Of a stretch of DNA of 64,000 nt, positions 1 to 9,191 are shown piece after piece. Position 1 is the first letter of the stretch. The number at the start of each line of letters is the position of its first letter. Source of the DNA: Verrucomicrobiota bacterium. Lineage in GTDB: Bacteria > Verrucomicrobiota > Kiritimatiellia > UBA8416 > JABMPJ01. The notes below the pieces were generated by a model. It searched no databases, had not been told where the DNA came from, and saw nothing but the letters and a program-made list of their open reading frames with translations. The stretch covers positions 141,275 to 205,274 of the forward strand of contig JABGQM010000003.1 in assembly GCA_018648805.1 (NCBI GenBank), written 5' to 3'. The translations under genes were made by a program, and so were the position numbers.

Positions 1-102
1 CGTAATATTACGATATGCAGAGCTATGCCTGTAAATGGTATGATACAGACGATGGTGGTGATTTACCGACGTGGTGGCAGGTCATACATGGGAGGCGTGG
101 AG

Positions 103-2199
103 ATGAGAAAGTATATCGGAGCAGTATGGGCGATTGTGATGGTGCTGGGGATGGTAACGGGGACGGCTTCTGCCCAGACGACGAATTCGATGGCAAGCAA
201 TGATGATTGGGACGAGCCGACGGCTTGGTCTCAGGGGCATATACCGACGGGTACGGAAACGGCGAAAATTCAAGCAGGTGTGACCGCTGACGCTGGAAAT
301 AGCCTTGCATCGAATTATACTGGAAACCTGATTCTCAGATCTGGATCGGAGATCTATCAATGGTCTGCCAACTGGATCGGAGATTACCTGCCAGATGATA
401 CGAACAGCACAATCTACATGTTCGACGGCTCCAAAATACTGACGCGGCACGGCCATAACTCCTCCACGACAGAGAATCCCATCGTGATCGATGGGCACGT
501 TACAATCGCAAAGGGGACGTACTACAATGCAACTGACTGGCGGATCAACAGCGTCATCAGCGGAACGGGGAGTCTGACTTACGAGTTCACCGACTCTAGT
601 TCCCCAGCCAGCGGGAGGGAGATGTTTCTTACGCCTCCGTCTCCCTGTCTGTATTCGGGTGGCACGACGGTTACCAATGGACTCCCCGAGGGGCAGGTCC
701 TGCGGGTTTACGCTGACGGAGCGTTTGGTACGGGTGATGTCACGATCAAGACAGACTCAACGGTTGCGTTCTCCGGCACAACTGACGTTATCGATGACTC
801 GGCGTCCCTTTATATTGAGGGGACAGGCGTGCTGAACCTGGGTAGCAACAACGAAACTGTAGACAAACACTTTTATCCAGGCGGCGCCCCATCTCCGGCT
901 GGAACATTGGGAGCATTAGACCATTTATCCGTGGACTATCCTGTCAGCTGGATTCTGGGCACGGGGATACTGACTGTGTCCAATGCGGGCACGGATATAG
1001 CTGTACCGACGGTTACTTCAATCACAGACGACGAGCTCGGTGGCCCGGTATGGACCGACGATGCTCCATTTCTTTTCAATGTAGCTTTCAGTGAAGGCAT
1101 AGACACCAATACGCTAGATGCCGCGGACTTTGAGAACGGCGGTACAGCGGGTGCGCTGACCATCGGCACTATCACACAGACCTCGGTACTTCCCGGCGTC
1201 TTCTCCGTTGAAGTAACTCCTGCATCAGCGGGAACACTTCGCTTAGACATCGCTTCGGGTGCAGTAATTAAGGATCTCTCCAACAATGCGCTGGTGACCA
1301 CGTCGGCGATCGAAGGTGATGACACGCTGGATGTCTTTGCCGGTCCTGCCGAAGATACAACGATTTCGGGGACGGCCGGCGGCAACAATAGTTGGAACAC
1401 GTTGGAAAACTGGGACAAGGGCTTTCCGGACGGAAGCCAGGGCGCCATTATAGCCAGCGGCGTGTCGGCGAAAACCGATACCGGAAATACTCCTGTTTAC
1501 ACGGGAGACTTGACCATAGGCAGCAACGCATATCTCCAGATCGGATGGGTGAATCCACGGCATGTGGAGGATTTCAACGCGCTCGGCACGCCCGGCACGT
1601 CGACTATCTTCATGCAGGATGGCAGCAGCATACTGTTTCGGGCTGGTGACCACGCCGGCAACCGAGTGATTCCGGCTATCGTGATGCAAGGGGATGTGAC
1701 GATCACACTGAACACATCCACCGAGCCTAGCGAGAACTTCGACTTCGCCTACGGCATTGACGGTCCCCACGCCCTGACGCTTTTTGGGAAGGGCAATCAG
1801 CATGCCAACTTGACGGCGGCCAACTCCTTTGACGAACTGATCCTGACGAACTCGCAGGGATCCTACGACGTCTTTGCGAGCGCCGAGCTTTCGCTGAATG
1901 GCAATGTGACTGTGTCGGCCCGCGATGGCGCAGTGTGCGCGGACCTCACTATCGACGCGGAGAACGCGATTTCCGACACCGCGACGTTGGCTCTCAGTGG
2001 ATCGGAGAGTTCCGCGCTGATAGCCATGAATGCTGACGACCAAGTGTTGTACTGTCTGGTTAACGGTGTTCAACAGCTGGACGGTACCTATGGCTCTTCC
2101 GGAAACGGTTCCGTCGACTATCCCAAGGACTGGATTGCGGGCAGCTATATACTAACGGTGCAAGGTCCGCCCAAAGGAGCCTTGTTCATCGTCCGTTAG
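103..2199 (+). CDS. Secreted protein with two duplicated beta-rich modules
   Basis: The 698-residue product starts with a classical Sec signal peptide (MRKY, a hydrophobic stretch, then TASA before QTT), so it is exported. The ATG at 103 was chosen over in-frame upstream starts because GGAGG lies 7 bases before it and the signal peptide begins there. Two homologous modules are visible, at about residues 30-295 and 425-690. Each opens with a W..x..NW/AW..G.xP type motif, continues with a 'STI(Y/F)M.DGS.I..R.G' strand, and closes with 'YP.(S/D)WI.G..ILTV'. They flank a 120-residue Ig/cadherin-like segment (PTVTSITDDE...FS.GID). This looks like the autotransporter-associated or surface-adhesion beta-strand style common in PVC bacteria. 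No C-terminal sorting motif (PEP-CTERM, LPXTG, type IX) is seen; the chain ends GALFIVR. Function and ligand are unknown. Confidence 0.75.
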   Translation: MRKYIGAVWAIVMVLGMVTGTASAQTTNSMASNDDWDEPTAWSQGHIPTGTETAKIQAGVTADAGNSLASNYTGNLILRSGSEIYQWSANWIGDYLPDDTNSTIYMFDGSKILTRHGHNSSTTENPIVIDGHVTIAKGTYYNATDWRINSVISGTGSLTYEFTDSSSPASGREMFLTPPSPCLYSGGTTVTNGLPEGQVLRVYADGAFGTGDVTIKTDSTVAFSGTTDVIDDSASLYIEGTGVLNLGSNNETVDKHFYPGGAPSPAGTLGALDHLSVDYPVSWILGTGILTVSNAGTDIAVPTVTSITDDELGGPVWTDDAPFLFNVAFSEGIDTNTLDAADFENGGTAGALTIGTITQTSVLPGVFSVEVTPASAGTLRLDIASGAVIKDLSNNALVTTSAIEGDDTLDVFAGPAEDTTISGTAGGNNSWNTLENWDKGFPDGSQGAIIASGVSAKTDTGNTPVYTGDLTIGSNAYLQIGWVNPRHVEDFNALGTPGTSTIFMQDGSSILFRAGDHAGNRVIPAIVMQGDVTITLNTSTEPSENFDFAYGIDGPHALTLFGKGNQHANLTAANSFDELILTNSQGSYDVFASAELSLNGNVTVSARDGAVCADLTIDAENAISDTATLALSGSESSALIAMNADDQVLYCLVNGVQQLDGTYGSSGNGSVDYPKDWIAGSYILTVQGPPKGALFIVR

Positions 2200-2226
2200 G
2201 GATGCCCATAACCTGCGGCTACTATT

Positions 2227-2260
2227 GCCGCCAGTGATCTCAGAATCACTGGCGGCTTTT
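2227..2260 (+). terminator. Rho-independent terminator
   Basis: A perfect 12-bp stem (GCCGCCAGTGAT paired with ATCACTGGCGGC) with a 6-base loop is followed directly by TTTT. It begins 27 bases after the stop codon of the secreted repeat protein and should end that transcript. Confidence 0.9.
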
Positions 2261-2371
2261 AGTTTCACCCTCTTGGCTACGACGTTGAGGGCGCGTAGGG
2301 ACAGTGGGAGTCAGGGTTGGAGCTGGACGGCAATTGGGCTGAGTCGGGTGCCCTGTCCCTCCGCTGCCTGC

Positions 2372-2569
2372 CTCAAGCGCGGCATCAATGCCGAGCTGCG
2401 CCGCAAGCGCCTGGAGCGCTGCTGCGAGCTGCTGCACAGCACGGACATCAGCATCCCCGACCTCGCCCCCATGATCGGCTTCCGCTCCGGCGACTACCTG
2501 CGCGCCAGCTTCAAGCAGGCCTACGGTGTGACCCCGCGGAAGTATCGGTTGGGGGAGAGGAAGGCCTGA
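2372..2569 (+). pseudogene. AraC-family regulator remnant (C-terminal HTH only)
   Basis: About 65 codons match the second half of an AraC/XylS DNA-binding domain: an 'AELRRKRLERCCELL' helix, 'DISIPDLAPMIGFRSGDYLRASFKQ', then the family signature 'GVTPRKYR'. The reading frame upstream has no resemblance to an AraC protein, and no ligand-binding domain is found, so this is read as the decayed 3' end of a regulator gene. It lies just upstream of a GH31 gene, a common setting for AraC regulators of sugar use. That suggests the glycosidase has lost its dedicated regulator. A short functional HTH protein cannot be excluded. Confidence 0.6.
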
Positions 2570-2586
2570 GACAGTTAGTCAACCCT

Positions 2587-2657
2587 GCCTCGCGCTCGGC
2601 GAGCGCGGGCTACAGGGATGCGCCTTCTTTGTAGCCCGCGCTTGCCAAGCGCGAGGC
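2587..2657. repeat. REP-like palindrome pair (GTAGCCCGC family)
   Basis: Two inverted copies of a 27-base unit face each other: the arm at 2587-2613 and its near-perfect reverse complement at 2631-2657, which reads GTAGCCCGCGCTTGCCAAGC then GCGAGGC. Each arm is itself a small hairpin. Related copies lie at 2691-2727 and 14027-14053. The spacing 'TACAGGGATG' is shared with the copy at 2691. Confidence 0.8.
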
Positions 2658-2690
2658 CCCCCCGTGATCTCGAATGTCTGTACCTGTGTT

Positions 2691-2727
2691 GCCTCGCCCC
2701 GGACGTCCGGGGCGGGCTACAGGGATG
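2691..2727. repeat. REP-like unit with perfect 20-bp palindrome
   Basis: This carries GCCTCG...GCGGGCTACAGGGATG like the neighbouring REP pair, but the central stem is a perfect 20-base palindrome at 2695-2714 (CGCCCCGGAC and its complement). The stem sequence differs from the first copy while the ends and flank are conserved, so pairing seems to be maintained by compensatory change. Confidence 0.75.
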
Positions 2728-2830
2728 TGGGTTACAAGCGCCCTTCTCTCAGATAAGCATTGGCGGGGGTATAGTCATCCTGTATTCTGCCAGCTCTCAT
2801 GGGGAGAGCGTTCTATCTGCGAGGGATATC

Positions 2831-4825
2831 ATGCAAGAGTTTACGACGTTGGCGGACAATGGGTTTGTGTGGGACAAGGATGGCGAGCGGGTCTGGGTGA
2901 TGCCGTGGGGCAAGAACGGGGTGCGCGTGCGCGTGACGCGTGAGTCCGGTTTTCGCGATGTGCCGCAGGGCTTGCTGCCTGACCCGCCCACGCCGGACGA
3001 TACGCAGGTGACCGTCGAGGACGGCGCGGTAACCCTCGTCAATGGCGAGATGACCTGCAGTATCTCCATCCCGCGCCTGGGGTTGATGACTTTTACCCGT
3101 ACGTCGGATTCCAAGGTGCTGTTACAGGAACGGCGCAAGACCACGGCCGAGCACTGGGGTCGCACGTTCGTGCCCGAGCGCGGCGCGTGGAAGATCGATC
3201 AGCGCTTCTTCGCCGACGACGAAGAGAAGCTCTATGGCCTGGGCCAGCGCCAGCACGGCTACCTCGACCAGAAGGGGTGCACCATGGACCTGATGCACCG
3301 CAACTCAGAGGTCTCCATTCCTTTCATGGTATCCAACAAAGGCTACGGCTTTCTCTGGAACAATCCCGGACTGGGACGCGTGGCGCTGGGCCGCAACGAT
3401 ACCCGCTGGACCATGGATCAGGGCTACCAGATCGACTACTACGTGGTGATCGATGACTCACCCGCGGCCATTCTCGAGCGCTACGCCGAGGTGACCGGTA
3501 AGCCCAGCCAATTCCCTGAATGGGGTGCCGGATTCTGGCAGTGCAAGCTGCGCTACAAGACGCAGAAGGAGCTGCTCGAGGTGGCGCGCGAGTATCACCG
3601 CCGCAAGCTGCCGGTTTCGGTCATGGTCATCGACTTCCACCACTGGGCCACCATGGGCGACTGGAGCTTCGATCCGGAGTGCTGGCCCGATCCCAAAGCC
3701 ATGGTCGAGGAGCTTGAATCCATGGGTATGAAATGCATGGTCTCGGTCTGGCCGACAGTGAACGCGGCCAGCGAGAACTATGATCCCATGAAGACGCACG
3801 GCCTACTGCTGCAGAACGAGCGTGGCGCATCCCATCAGAATGGTGGCAGTGCGGAAGCGTTCTATGATGCGACCCATCCTGAGGGGCGCAAATACATCTG
3901 GGAGCAGATTGTAAAAGGCTACGTGGACAACGGGATTCGTCTTTTCTGGCTCGACACCATGGAGCCGGAACTTAACCCGTTGCAACCTGACAACACGCGC
4001 TTCTATCTGGGTACCGGCCGCGAGGTGACCGGTATGTATCCCCACTGCCATTATCAAGCGTTCTACGAAGGTCTCAAATCGGTCGGGGAAGAAGCGCCCA
4101 TGATGCTGGGCCGTTCCGCCTGGGTGGGCAGTCAGCGCTTCGGAGCCTGTGTCTGGTCGGCCGACATCCCCTCCACGTGGGATTCGCTGCGTCGCCAGGT
4201 TGCCGGGGGGCTTAACATTGCCATGAGCGGGATTCCCTACTGGAACAGCGATATCGGCGGGTTCCATGGCGGGGACATCTCCGACCCCGGCTATCGCGAA
4301 CTTCTGGTCCGCTGGTTCCAGTACGGCGTCTTCTGCCCTGTGATGCGGGTTCACGGGGTGCGTCGCGACTCGGCCCCCAAGGAGGATGCCGAGGAGGGCA
4401 AGGCGGATCCGAATCACCCGAATGTGGCCAACGAGGTCTGGAGCTATGGCGAGGAGGCCTGTGAGATCCTCAGCGATCAGATCCGGCTACGCGAGCGCCT
4501 CAAGCCCTACATTATGGCTCAGATGAAGGTGGCCGAGACGACAGGGCTGCCGCCGATGCGTCCGCTCTTCGTCGACTTCCCGGATGACCCGCAGGCATGG
4601 GCGATCGAGGACCAGTTCATGTTCGGCCCCGACATCCTGGTGGCGCCGGTCGTGAGCGAAGGCCAGCGCACACGCAGCGTGTATTTACCTGCCGGCACCG
4701 TCTGGCGTGATGCATGGAGCGGCGCGGAGCATGCCGGTGGCACCACGCTCGAAGCCGCTGCACCACTCGAGCATATCCCGCTCTACCTGCGCGCCTCTAG
4801 CAACCTGATGTTGACGGCGGGGTAG
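2831..4825 (+). CDS. Glycoside hydrolase family 31 (alpha-xylosidase/alpha-glucosidase)
   Basis: The 664-residue protein is a GH31 retaining alpha-glycosidase. It has an N-terminal beta-sandwich (residues 1-190) with 'EKLYGLGQRQHGYLDQKG', a (beta/alpha)8 barrel from about 220, and C-terminal beta domains. The nucleophile is Asp375 in 'FWLDTMEPE' and the acid/base is probably Asp445 in 'WSADIPSTW'. 'MSGIPYWNSDIGGF' and 'TMGDWSFDPE' are further family signatures and resemble the alpha-xylosidase-like branch, though substrate cannot be fixed by eye. The ATG at 2831 is preceded by GAGGG. Longer in-frame starts would run through the repeat region and lack homology. No signal peptide is visible, so it is probably cytoplasmic. 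Confidence 0.92.
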   Translation: MQEFTTLADNGFVWDKDGERVWVMPWGKNGVRVRVTRESGFRDVPQGLLPDPPTPDDTQVTVEDGAVTLVNGEMTCSISIPRLGLMTFTRTSDSKVLLQERRKTTAEHWGRTFVPERGAWKIDQRFFADDEEKLYGLGQRQHGYLDQKGCTMDLMHRNSEVSIPFMVSNKGYGFLWNNPGLGRVALGRNDTRWTMDQGYQIDYYVVIDDSPAAILERYAEVTGKPSQFPEWGAGFWQCKLRYKTQKELLEVAREYHRRKLPVSVMVIDFHHWATMGDWSFDPECWPDPKAMVEELESMGMKCMVSVWPTVNAASENYDPMKTHGLLLQNERGASHQNGGSAEAFYDATHPEGRKYIWEQIVKGYVDNGIRLFWLDTMEPELNPLQPDNTRFYLGTGREVTGMYPHCHYQAFYEGLKSVGEEAPMMLGRSAWVGSQRFGACVWSADIPSTWDSLRRQVAGGLNIAMSGIPYWNSDIGGFHGGDISDPGYRELLVRWFQYGVFCPVMRVHGVRRDSAPKEDAEEGKADPNHPNVANEVWSYGEEACEILSDQIRLRERLKPYIMAQMKVAETTGLPPMRPLFVDFPDDPQAWAIEDQFMFGPDILVAPVVSEGQRTRSVYLPAGTVWRDAWSGAEHAGGTTLEAAAPLEHIPLYLRASSNLMLTAG

Positions 4826-4850
4826 GGGGGGGGCTGTCGGATGAGCGATA

Positions 4851-4879
4851 TTCAAATGTCGCAAATATGCTGTTATACG
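4851..4879 (+). promoter_or_regulatory. Candidate sigma-70 promoter (extended -10)
   Basis: TTCAAA, a 17-base spacer and TATACG, with TG one base before the -10 (extended -10). It lies between the GH31 stop and the first gene of the OPT/FtsX cluster, about 55 bases upstream of that ATG. It is the best-placed start for the eight-gene set. Confidence 0.5.
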
Positions 4880-4933
4880 GGATGGTGATCTGCTGTAATC
4901 TCTTTGGTCTATTGGGGAGCGGCCTTCTGTCTT

Positions 4934-6949
4934 ATGAGTAAGCGAGCATTCACACTTAAATCGATGATATTCGGGCTGATCGGCCTGCTTATTGTCAGCA
5001 TTTTCCCGAGCTACAGTGAGTCTGTGCTCAAGCTGAAGGGCTCCATCAAAGGGTACCTGCCGGTGGTGCCGCTCTTCCTGACCGTTCTGCTTTCGTTTGG
5101 GTGGAATGGGCTTGCAGGGCGCTTCAACCGGCGTCTGGCACTCAGTTCACGCGAATTGGCCGTCATATTCGGGTTGATGGCGATGGTGTCGTGGCTGCCC
5201 GGTGTGCAGCGGGCGATGGTTCGCCACACGGTGCTGCCGCGCTACGAGGAATTGACCACCAACGCGAGCTGGCAGGAAGCCGGCGTCACGACGCGGATGC
5301 CGGATCGGTTGTTTCCGCGCGGTGTAACGGGCGAGACGATCGGTGAGCAGACGCACTTCGGGATGATCCAAGGCGGAGTGGCCGTCGAGGACATTCCGTA
5401 TTCGGCTTGGATCGCTCCGCTGCTGAACTGGATGCCGTTTCTACTCCTGATGGTGCTCTGTCTGCTGGCGCTGACGTTTATGGTTCACCGGCAGTGGACG
5501 CGGCATGAGCAGCTCCGCTATCCCCTGGCCTCGGTGATTGACTCCCTGATTAAGCAGGACCCGCAGAAGCCCGGTGGCGCCATCTTTCGCAACCGACTAT
5601 TCTGGTTTGGGTTCGGCATCATCTTCGGAATCAACGTCCTGCGCTACCTGCACGCCTGGTTCCCCAACAATCTGCCCATGATCCCGACGGAGTATGTACT
5701 GGGCTGGAGCCGACTGTTTCCGCTGATCGGTGAGTCCAATGCAGGGGCATTCGGTCTGAATTGGATGCCGATCAGTTTCGCCCTGATCGGGATTTCCTAT
5801 TTTGTGGCAACCGACGTGAGCCTGTCGATCGGGTTGACCGCTCCGTTGGCGACGCTGTTGGGCGTGCAGTACTACCTGGTCACTGGGAATCCCGTTCCGA
5901 CGGCCGATCTCTCAACGTTCCGGGCTGGCGGTTTCATCGCGGTGGGCTTGATCCTGGTCTACACGGGCCGCACCTACTATTTTCCGATTCTGCGCAAAGC
6001 GGTATGGCCCGGTAGCAAGGGGGCGGCGGTGAATACCGATGGTGTCTGGGCCGCGCGGGTGTTCCTGTCGGCCTACGTGGCGCTGATCCTCGTCACGGCG
6101 ACGATGGGTGTGGGACTCCTGATGGCATGGGTCATTGTGACCTTCCTGCTGCTGGTATTTCTCGTGGTGACCCGCCTGGTGTGCGAGACCGGCATGCCCA
6201 CCATTGTTACCGGGTGGTCGCTGCCAGCCGTTCTGAGCGGCTTGTTCGGGCCCGCCGCCATCGGCGCCGCGCCGGTGATGTTTATGATGTTCCTCAACAG
6301 CGTGATGACGGGGACGGGGTCCACCACGTTGATGATGCCCTACATGGCGACCAGTCTGAAGCTGCTGGACGACAACAACGTTAATTTGAAGCGGTTCGCG
6401 GTTGTGTCCAAGGTCGCCATCGTGGCGGCACTGCTGATCGGGTTTGTGGCCGTGATAACGCTGGCCTATACGCAGGGCGAGGGCAACCTTCTGAAGGGCG
6501 AGCGCGCCGAGTGGACCAAGGGCGTACGCCAGGTGCTGTCCATGATGGACTTCGGCCAGTACGAGGCCTCGGAAGCCGCCGGTGGGGTCGCGAAACTGGC
6601 ACTGATTCGACCTGAGGGAAAGACGCTGGGACTCGTGGCGACCGGGCTGTGCACGGTGATCGGTTGCTACCTGTTGCGGTTCCGGTTTTCCGGGTGGCCG
6701 CTGCACCCGCTTTTTTTCATCGTCGTCGGGACATCGGTGGGGGGCCAGGCTTGGACGAGCTTCTTGCTGGGCTGGGTCATCAAGTCCCTGATCGTGAAAG
6801 TCGGCGGCGGTCGTGTCTATCGCAGTGCCAAGCCACTGTTTATCGGGTTCATTATTGCCGAGTTTATGATCATTGCCACGATTCTTATCGTGGGGCTGAT
6901 CTACAACACCATCACCGGCAGTGAGCCGATCTCGTTTTGGATGATTTGA
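4934..6949 (+). CDS. OPT-like polytopic membrane protein (DUF6785/DUF6784 type)
   Basis: The 671-residue protein has about 12-14 hydrophobic segments. The pattern matches the OPT-like membrane proteins of planctomycetes and Kiritimatiellota (annotated from memory as DUF6785/DUF6784). A large N-terminal extracytoplasmic loop (about residues 95-150) leads into 'HEQLRYPLA', followed by glycine-rich helices such as 'TGTGSTTLMMPYM' and a C-terminal 'FIGFIIAEFMII' helix. OPT proteins move oligopeptides or metal chelates, but transport by this subfamily is unproven. The ATG at 4934 is favoured over an upstream TTG; a GGGGAG lies 14 bases before it. The stop overlaps the next start (TGATG), indicating translational coupling to an FtsX permease. 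Confidence 0.75.
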   Translation: MSKRAFTLKSMIFGLIGLLIVSIFPSYSESVLKLKGSIKGYLPVVPLFLTVLLSFGWNGLAGRFNRRLALSSRELAVIFGLMAMVSWLPGVQRAMVRHTVLPRYEELTTNASWQEAGVTTRMPDRLFPRGVTGETIGEQTHFGMIQGGVAVEDIPYSAWIAPLLNWMPFLLLMVLCLLALTFMVHRQWTRHEQLRYPLASVIDSLIKQDPQKPGGAIFRNRLFWFGFGIIFGINVLRYLHAWFPNNLPMIPTEYVLGWSRLFPLIGESNAGAFGLNWMPISFALIGISYFVATDVSLSIGLTAPLATLLGVQYYLVTGNPVPTADLSTFRAGGFIAVGLILVYTGRTYYFPILRKAVWPGSKGAAVNTDGVWAARVFLSAYVALILVTATMGVGLLMAWVIVTFLLLVFLVVTRLVCETGMPTIVTGWSLPAVLSGLFGPAAIGAAPVMFMMFLNSVMTGTGSTTLMMPYMATSLKLLDDNNVNLKRFAVVSKVAIVAALLIGFVAVITLAYTQGEGNLLKGERAEWTKGVRQVLSMMDFGQYEASEAAGGVAKLALIRPEGKTLGLVATGLCTVIGCYLLRFRFSGWPLHPLFFIVVGTSVGGQAWTSFLLGWVIKSLIVKVGGGRVYRSAKPLFIGFIIAEFMIIATILIVGLIYNTITGSEPISFWMI

Positions 6950-8427
6950 TGTCGAACCAAAAGAACATTGATGTGCGGGACCAGGTAACACTCTCGTTTG
7001 AGAAGTCGTTCCGGTTCTGCCGCAAGGGCATCTCGTACCGCCTCTTCCGGTCGTCGTTGACGCTGGCGGTGGTCGTTGTGGCGGTGGCCTTCTTTACGGT
7101 ATTGGTGAGCGAAAGCCTGATGCTGCGCTCGACATCGGTGGGGGTACACGACGAGATGGGCCGTGCACGCGAGGCGGACACGACGCTCATGCACCTTTTT
7201 CATCGCTATTCGAGCCGGGATCTTTCGGCGAAGCTGGCCGGCTTGAAGGACGATCCTGCGGCCGTGGCCGAATTCGCGCAGGTGGCCGGGGTGTCGGTCG
7301 AAATGGCGACCGACCTCGCGACCCAATGCTACGTGGAGCAGCTGTTTCTACACTTCTTCCGCACGCTCTCGCCCGGCAAGCGCGTCGTCCTGGTCAAGAA
7401 GCACACCGGCCGCGCCACGTTTGAGTTCCTGTCCGGCACGTCCGAGTGGGACGCCTTTGTCGTGGACCTGGCGAAGATGCGGTCCGTGCGCCTGCCGACA
7501 CCGCTGGAGACGCTGCGCACCTTCCTCGACAACCGTGAGGTCTTCCTGGCATCGCTCCAGACGGTGCGGGAGGCCCGAGATCAGACCGTGACGGCCCTCG
7601 AGGTGAAGCTGGACGGGCTGACCGGTGATGCGGACGCCGCGGCGTGGTTGGGGCAGGCATCGGATGCCGATGTCGCGCAGTGGCGCACGATCGTGACCGC
7701 CAGTGGCTTTGATTTGGATCCGGATGCCATGCGGCGTATTCAGGAAGTGTTGCGTGTTACGGCGTTGGAGAATCGCATTTCCAAGTGGCTGCAGAGCCCA
7801 CAGAATCGTGAGGCGTGGAAGGTGAAGCTACAGACCACGCCGGGTCTCGAAACGAAGCTTCTGATGCTCAAGGACCAGAAGGTTGCGGCGCTGGTGGGCG
7901 ACACCTTCTCGGCCGAAGAGCGCGCCGCCGTGGCGGATCGTTTTCTAAGGGTTAAGCACCTGCGTGAGCTCGTGGGCAAACTGCCCCGGGTTGAAGACAC
8001 GGGCGTGGCCCCATCGCGTTTCATGGACGGCCGGCAGATGTTTTTGGTCATCATCTCCTTCCTGGTCTGCATGGTCGGCATTACGAATGCCATGCTGATG
8101 TCGATCACCGAGCGCTTTCGCGAGATCGCCACGATGAAGTGTCTGGGCGCCACAGACGGCTTTATCCTCAAGCAGTTTCTGATCGAGGCCGCCATTCAGG
8201 GCGTGATCGGCGGTACGGCGGGCATGCTGATCGGTATGATCATCTCGGTGGTCAAATCCTGGATCCTGCTGGGCGGCGCCGTCCTGGCCCACCTGCCCGG
8301 ACTCCAGATGTTGATTTGTGCCGTGGCAACGGTCGTGATTGGCATCCTGCTTGCCATGCTGGCCTCGATTTACCCGGCACGGGCCGCCGCCAGGATGGCC
8401 CCTATGGATGCGATGAGGGTCGAATAA
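6949..8427 (+). CDS. FtsX/MacB-type ABC transporter permease
   Basis: The 492-residue permease has the four-helix FtsX layout. TM1 lies near residues 28-50, a roughly 300-residue mostly helical extracytoplasmic domain follows, then three C-terminal helices from about residue 365. The cytoplasmic coupling segment reads 'ITERFREIATMKCLGATDGFILKQF', the hallmark of MacB/LolC/FtsX proteins, and the C-terminus ends 'YPARAAARMAPMDAMRVE'. Such permeases act as mechanotransmitters rather than channels. The start overlaps the upstream stop, and its own stop overlaps the ATPase start (TAATG), so the three genes should be made together. The helical periplasmic domain has no recognisable homologue by eye. 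Confidence 0.88.
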   Translation: MSNQKNIDVRDQVTLSFEKSFRFCRKGISYRLFRSSLTLAVVVVAVAFFTVLVSESLMLRSTSVGVHDEMGRAREADTTLMHLFHRYSSRDLSAKLAGLKDDPAAVAEFAQVAGVSVEMATDLATQCYVEQLFLHFFRTLSPGKRVVLVKKHTGRATFEFLSGTSEWDAFVVDLAKMRSVRLPTPLETLRTFLDNREVFLASLQTVREARDQTVTALEVKLDGLTGDADAAAWLGQASDADVAQWRTIVTASGFDLDPDAMRRIQEVLRVTALENRISKWLQSPQNREAWKVKLQTTPGLETKLLMLKDQKVAALVGDTFSAEERAAVADRFLRVKHLRELVGKLPRVEDTGVAPSRFMDGRQMFLVIISFLVCMVGITNAMLMSITERFREIATMKCLGATDGFILKQFLIEAAIQGVIGGTAGMLIGMIISVVKSWILLGGAVLAHLPGLQMLICAVATVVIGILLAMLASIYPARAAARMAPMDAMRVE

Positions 8428-9191
8428 TGCCTTTTGACGCCAAAACATATGCTACCGACAAAGAGGTCGTCGTCCGTGCGGTGGGGGTGCAGAAGCACTT
8501 CACGCGTGGCACGGAGACGGTCAAGGCCCTGCGTGGGATCGACCTCTGTATCTATCGCGGCGAATACGTCTGCGTCATGGGTCCCTCGGGATCGGGCAAG
8601 AGCACTTTCTTCAACATGGTGGGCGGCCTGGACTCCCCGACGTCGGGCCGGGTCTTCATGGACGCCGTGGATATGGCCCAGCTCAACGCCAACGAGTTGG
8701 CCTTCCTGCGCTGCCGTAAGGTGGGCTACGTTTTTCAGTCGTACAACCTCAACAGCGTGATGACGGCCCTCGATAATGTAACGTTACCGATGGTTTTTGC
8801 TGGAAAGCACTCGGATGATGCACGTGAACGCGGGATGCAACTGCTCGAGCGAGTTGGACTGGGTGAGCGCTGGAATCACCGGCCCAAGGAGATGTCGGGC
8901 GGCCAGCAGCAGCGCGTGGCGATTGCCCGCTCGCTGGCCAATGCGCCCTCCCTGCTCCTGTGCGACGAGCCGACCGCCAACCTGGATATCAAGACCGGCA
9001 AAGAGATTCATCATCTGCTAGACACGCTTAACAAAGAGGATGGCGTGACGATCATCTGTGCCACGCACGACTACAACATGCTGGCCGTATGCGACCGCAT
9101 CGTCTGGATCGCGGATGGCAATGTCGATCGCATCGAGCTGAGCGAAGATCTTGAAATCACGAAGGCGAGCCTGGGGGAAGAGCATGAGTAG
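8427..9191 (+). CDS. ABC transporter ATP-binding protein (LolD/MacB class)
   Basis: The 254-residue nucleotide-binding subunit has Walker [10 protein letters not shown] (residues 52-60), Q-loop 'VFQSYNLNS', signature 'MSGGQQQR', Walker B '[10 protein letters not shown]' and switch 'ATHD'. It belongs to the class that partners FtsX permeases. The start at 8427 shares one base with the stop of the permease before it, and its end overlaps the next gene by 8 bases. It is clearly paralogous to the second ATPase of the cluster at 16253: both share 'FNMVG.LD.PT.G', 'GYVFQSYNL' and 'DRIVWIADG'. A heterodimer or two alternative motors are therefore possible. Confidence 0.95.
   Translation: MPFDAKTYATDKEVVVRAVGVQKHFTRGTETVKALRGIDLCIYRGEYVCVMGPSGSGKSTFFNMVGGLDSPTSGRVFMDAVDMAQLNANELAFLRCRKVGYVFQSYNLNSVMTALDNVTLPMVFAGKHSDDARERGMQLLERVGLGERWNHRPKEMSGGQQQRVAIARSLANAPSLLLCDEPTANLDIKTGKEIHHLLDTLNKEDGVTIICATHDYNMLAVCDRIVWIADGNVDRIELSEDLEITKASLGEEHE

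Noticed and set aside
1..12. Perfect palindrome CGTAATATTACG at the window edge
   Set aside because: Too short and without context; its upstream flank is outside the window.
15..203. Small frame with a 'DTDDGGDLPTWW' stretch resembling the DGDGLPDWWE motif of TSP3-like repeats
   Set aside because: It overlaps the signal peptide of the well-supported gene at 103 in another frame, has a stop just upstream, and shows no further repeat; probably chance.
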